From positions 1-6,468 of the forward strand of contig QIHU01000116.1 of the NCBI GenBank assembly GCA_003231035.1: a stretch of DNA of 6,468 nucleotides, given 5' to 3'. Numbering within the stretch: the stretch's first letter is position 1; each line of letters opens with the position of its first letter. This document shows positions 6,424 through 6,468 of this stretch, piece by piece. The stretch comes from Acidobacteriota bacterium (GTDB lineage Bacteria > Acidobacteriota > Thermoanaerobaculia > Multivoradales > SZUA-115). Made by a program: the position numbers and the translations under genes. The notes under the pieces are model-generated. The model made no database searches. It was not told where the DNA came from and was given only the letters and a program-made list of their open reading frames with translations.

Positions 6424-6468
6424 CTTTGGGGGTAGCCGTTGGTGGTCGAGACCGGCGCAGTCGCACAA

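Overview
The window is a GC-rich, densely coded chromosomal segment with five protein genes and no sign of mobile DNA, RNA genes or CRISPR. The best taxonomic clue is the 820-residue duplicated FtsX/MacB-type permease without its own ATPase (ADOP, 'acidobacterial duplicated orphan permease' type), a family greatly expanded in Acidobacteriota. A DUF4388-like/J-domain/TPR fusion next to it also fits Acidobacteriota or a related deep, GC-rich lineage such as Myxococcota. This assignment is inference from gene families, not from a marker gene.

Layout. Two genes run on the + strand: the 3' end of uvrC (1-362, cut by the window edge) and, after a 127-bp gap, a 487-aa regulatory or scaffold-type protein (490-1953). 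This protein joins an N-terminal DUF4388/PATAN-like domain, a winged-helix-like segment, a J-like domain whose HPD motif reads HPS, and about three TPRs. Three genes run on the - strand and converge on it with an 18-bp gap: the ADOP permease (4434-1972), a class III-like polyphosphate kinase 2 (5362-4544) and a PfkB-family kinase most like mycobacterial adenosine kinase (6346-5369). The two kinase genes are 6 bp apart and almost certainly form one operon. The permease lies 109 bp further downstream and may have its own promoter.

How the genes may work together. The two kinases make biochemical sense as a pair. Adenosine kinase would turn adenosine into AMP, and a class III PPK2 can phosphorylate AMP to ADP and ADP to ATP using polyphosphate. 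The operon would then be a polyphosphate-powered adenosine-to-ATP salvage route, and PPK2 could also replace the ATP spent in the first step. This pairing is the most interesting hypothesis in the window. Second is the J-like domain that appears to have lost the Asp needed to stimulate Hsp70, so it may be a binding or scaffold module. UvrC is housekeeping nucleotide excision repair and has no evident link to the rest.

Non-coding DNA is short. The 4435-4543 gap holds a nested inverted repeat that could be an operator or a weak terminator. The 18-bp convergent gap is nearly filled by a small dyad. The right edge holds a strong Shine-Dalgarno-like sequence on the + strand that may belong to a divergent gene starting at or beyond the edge. 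No stretch above 300 bp lacks a gene.
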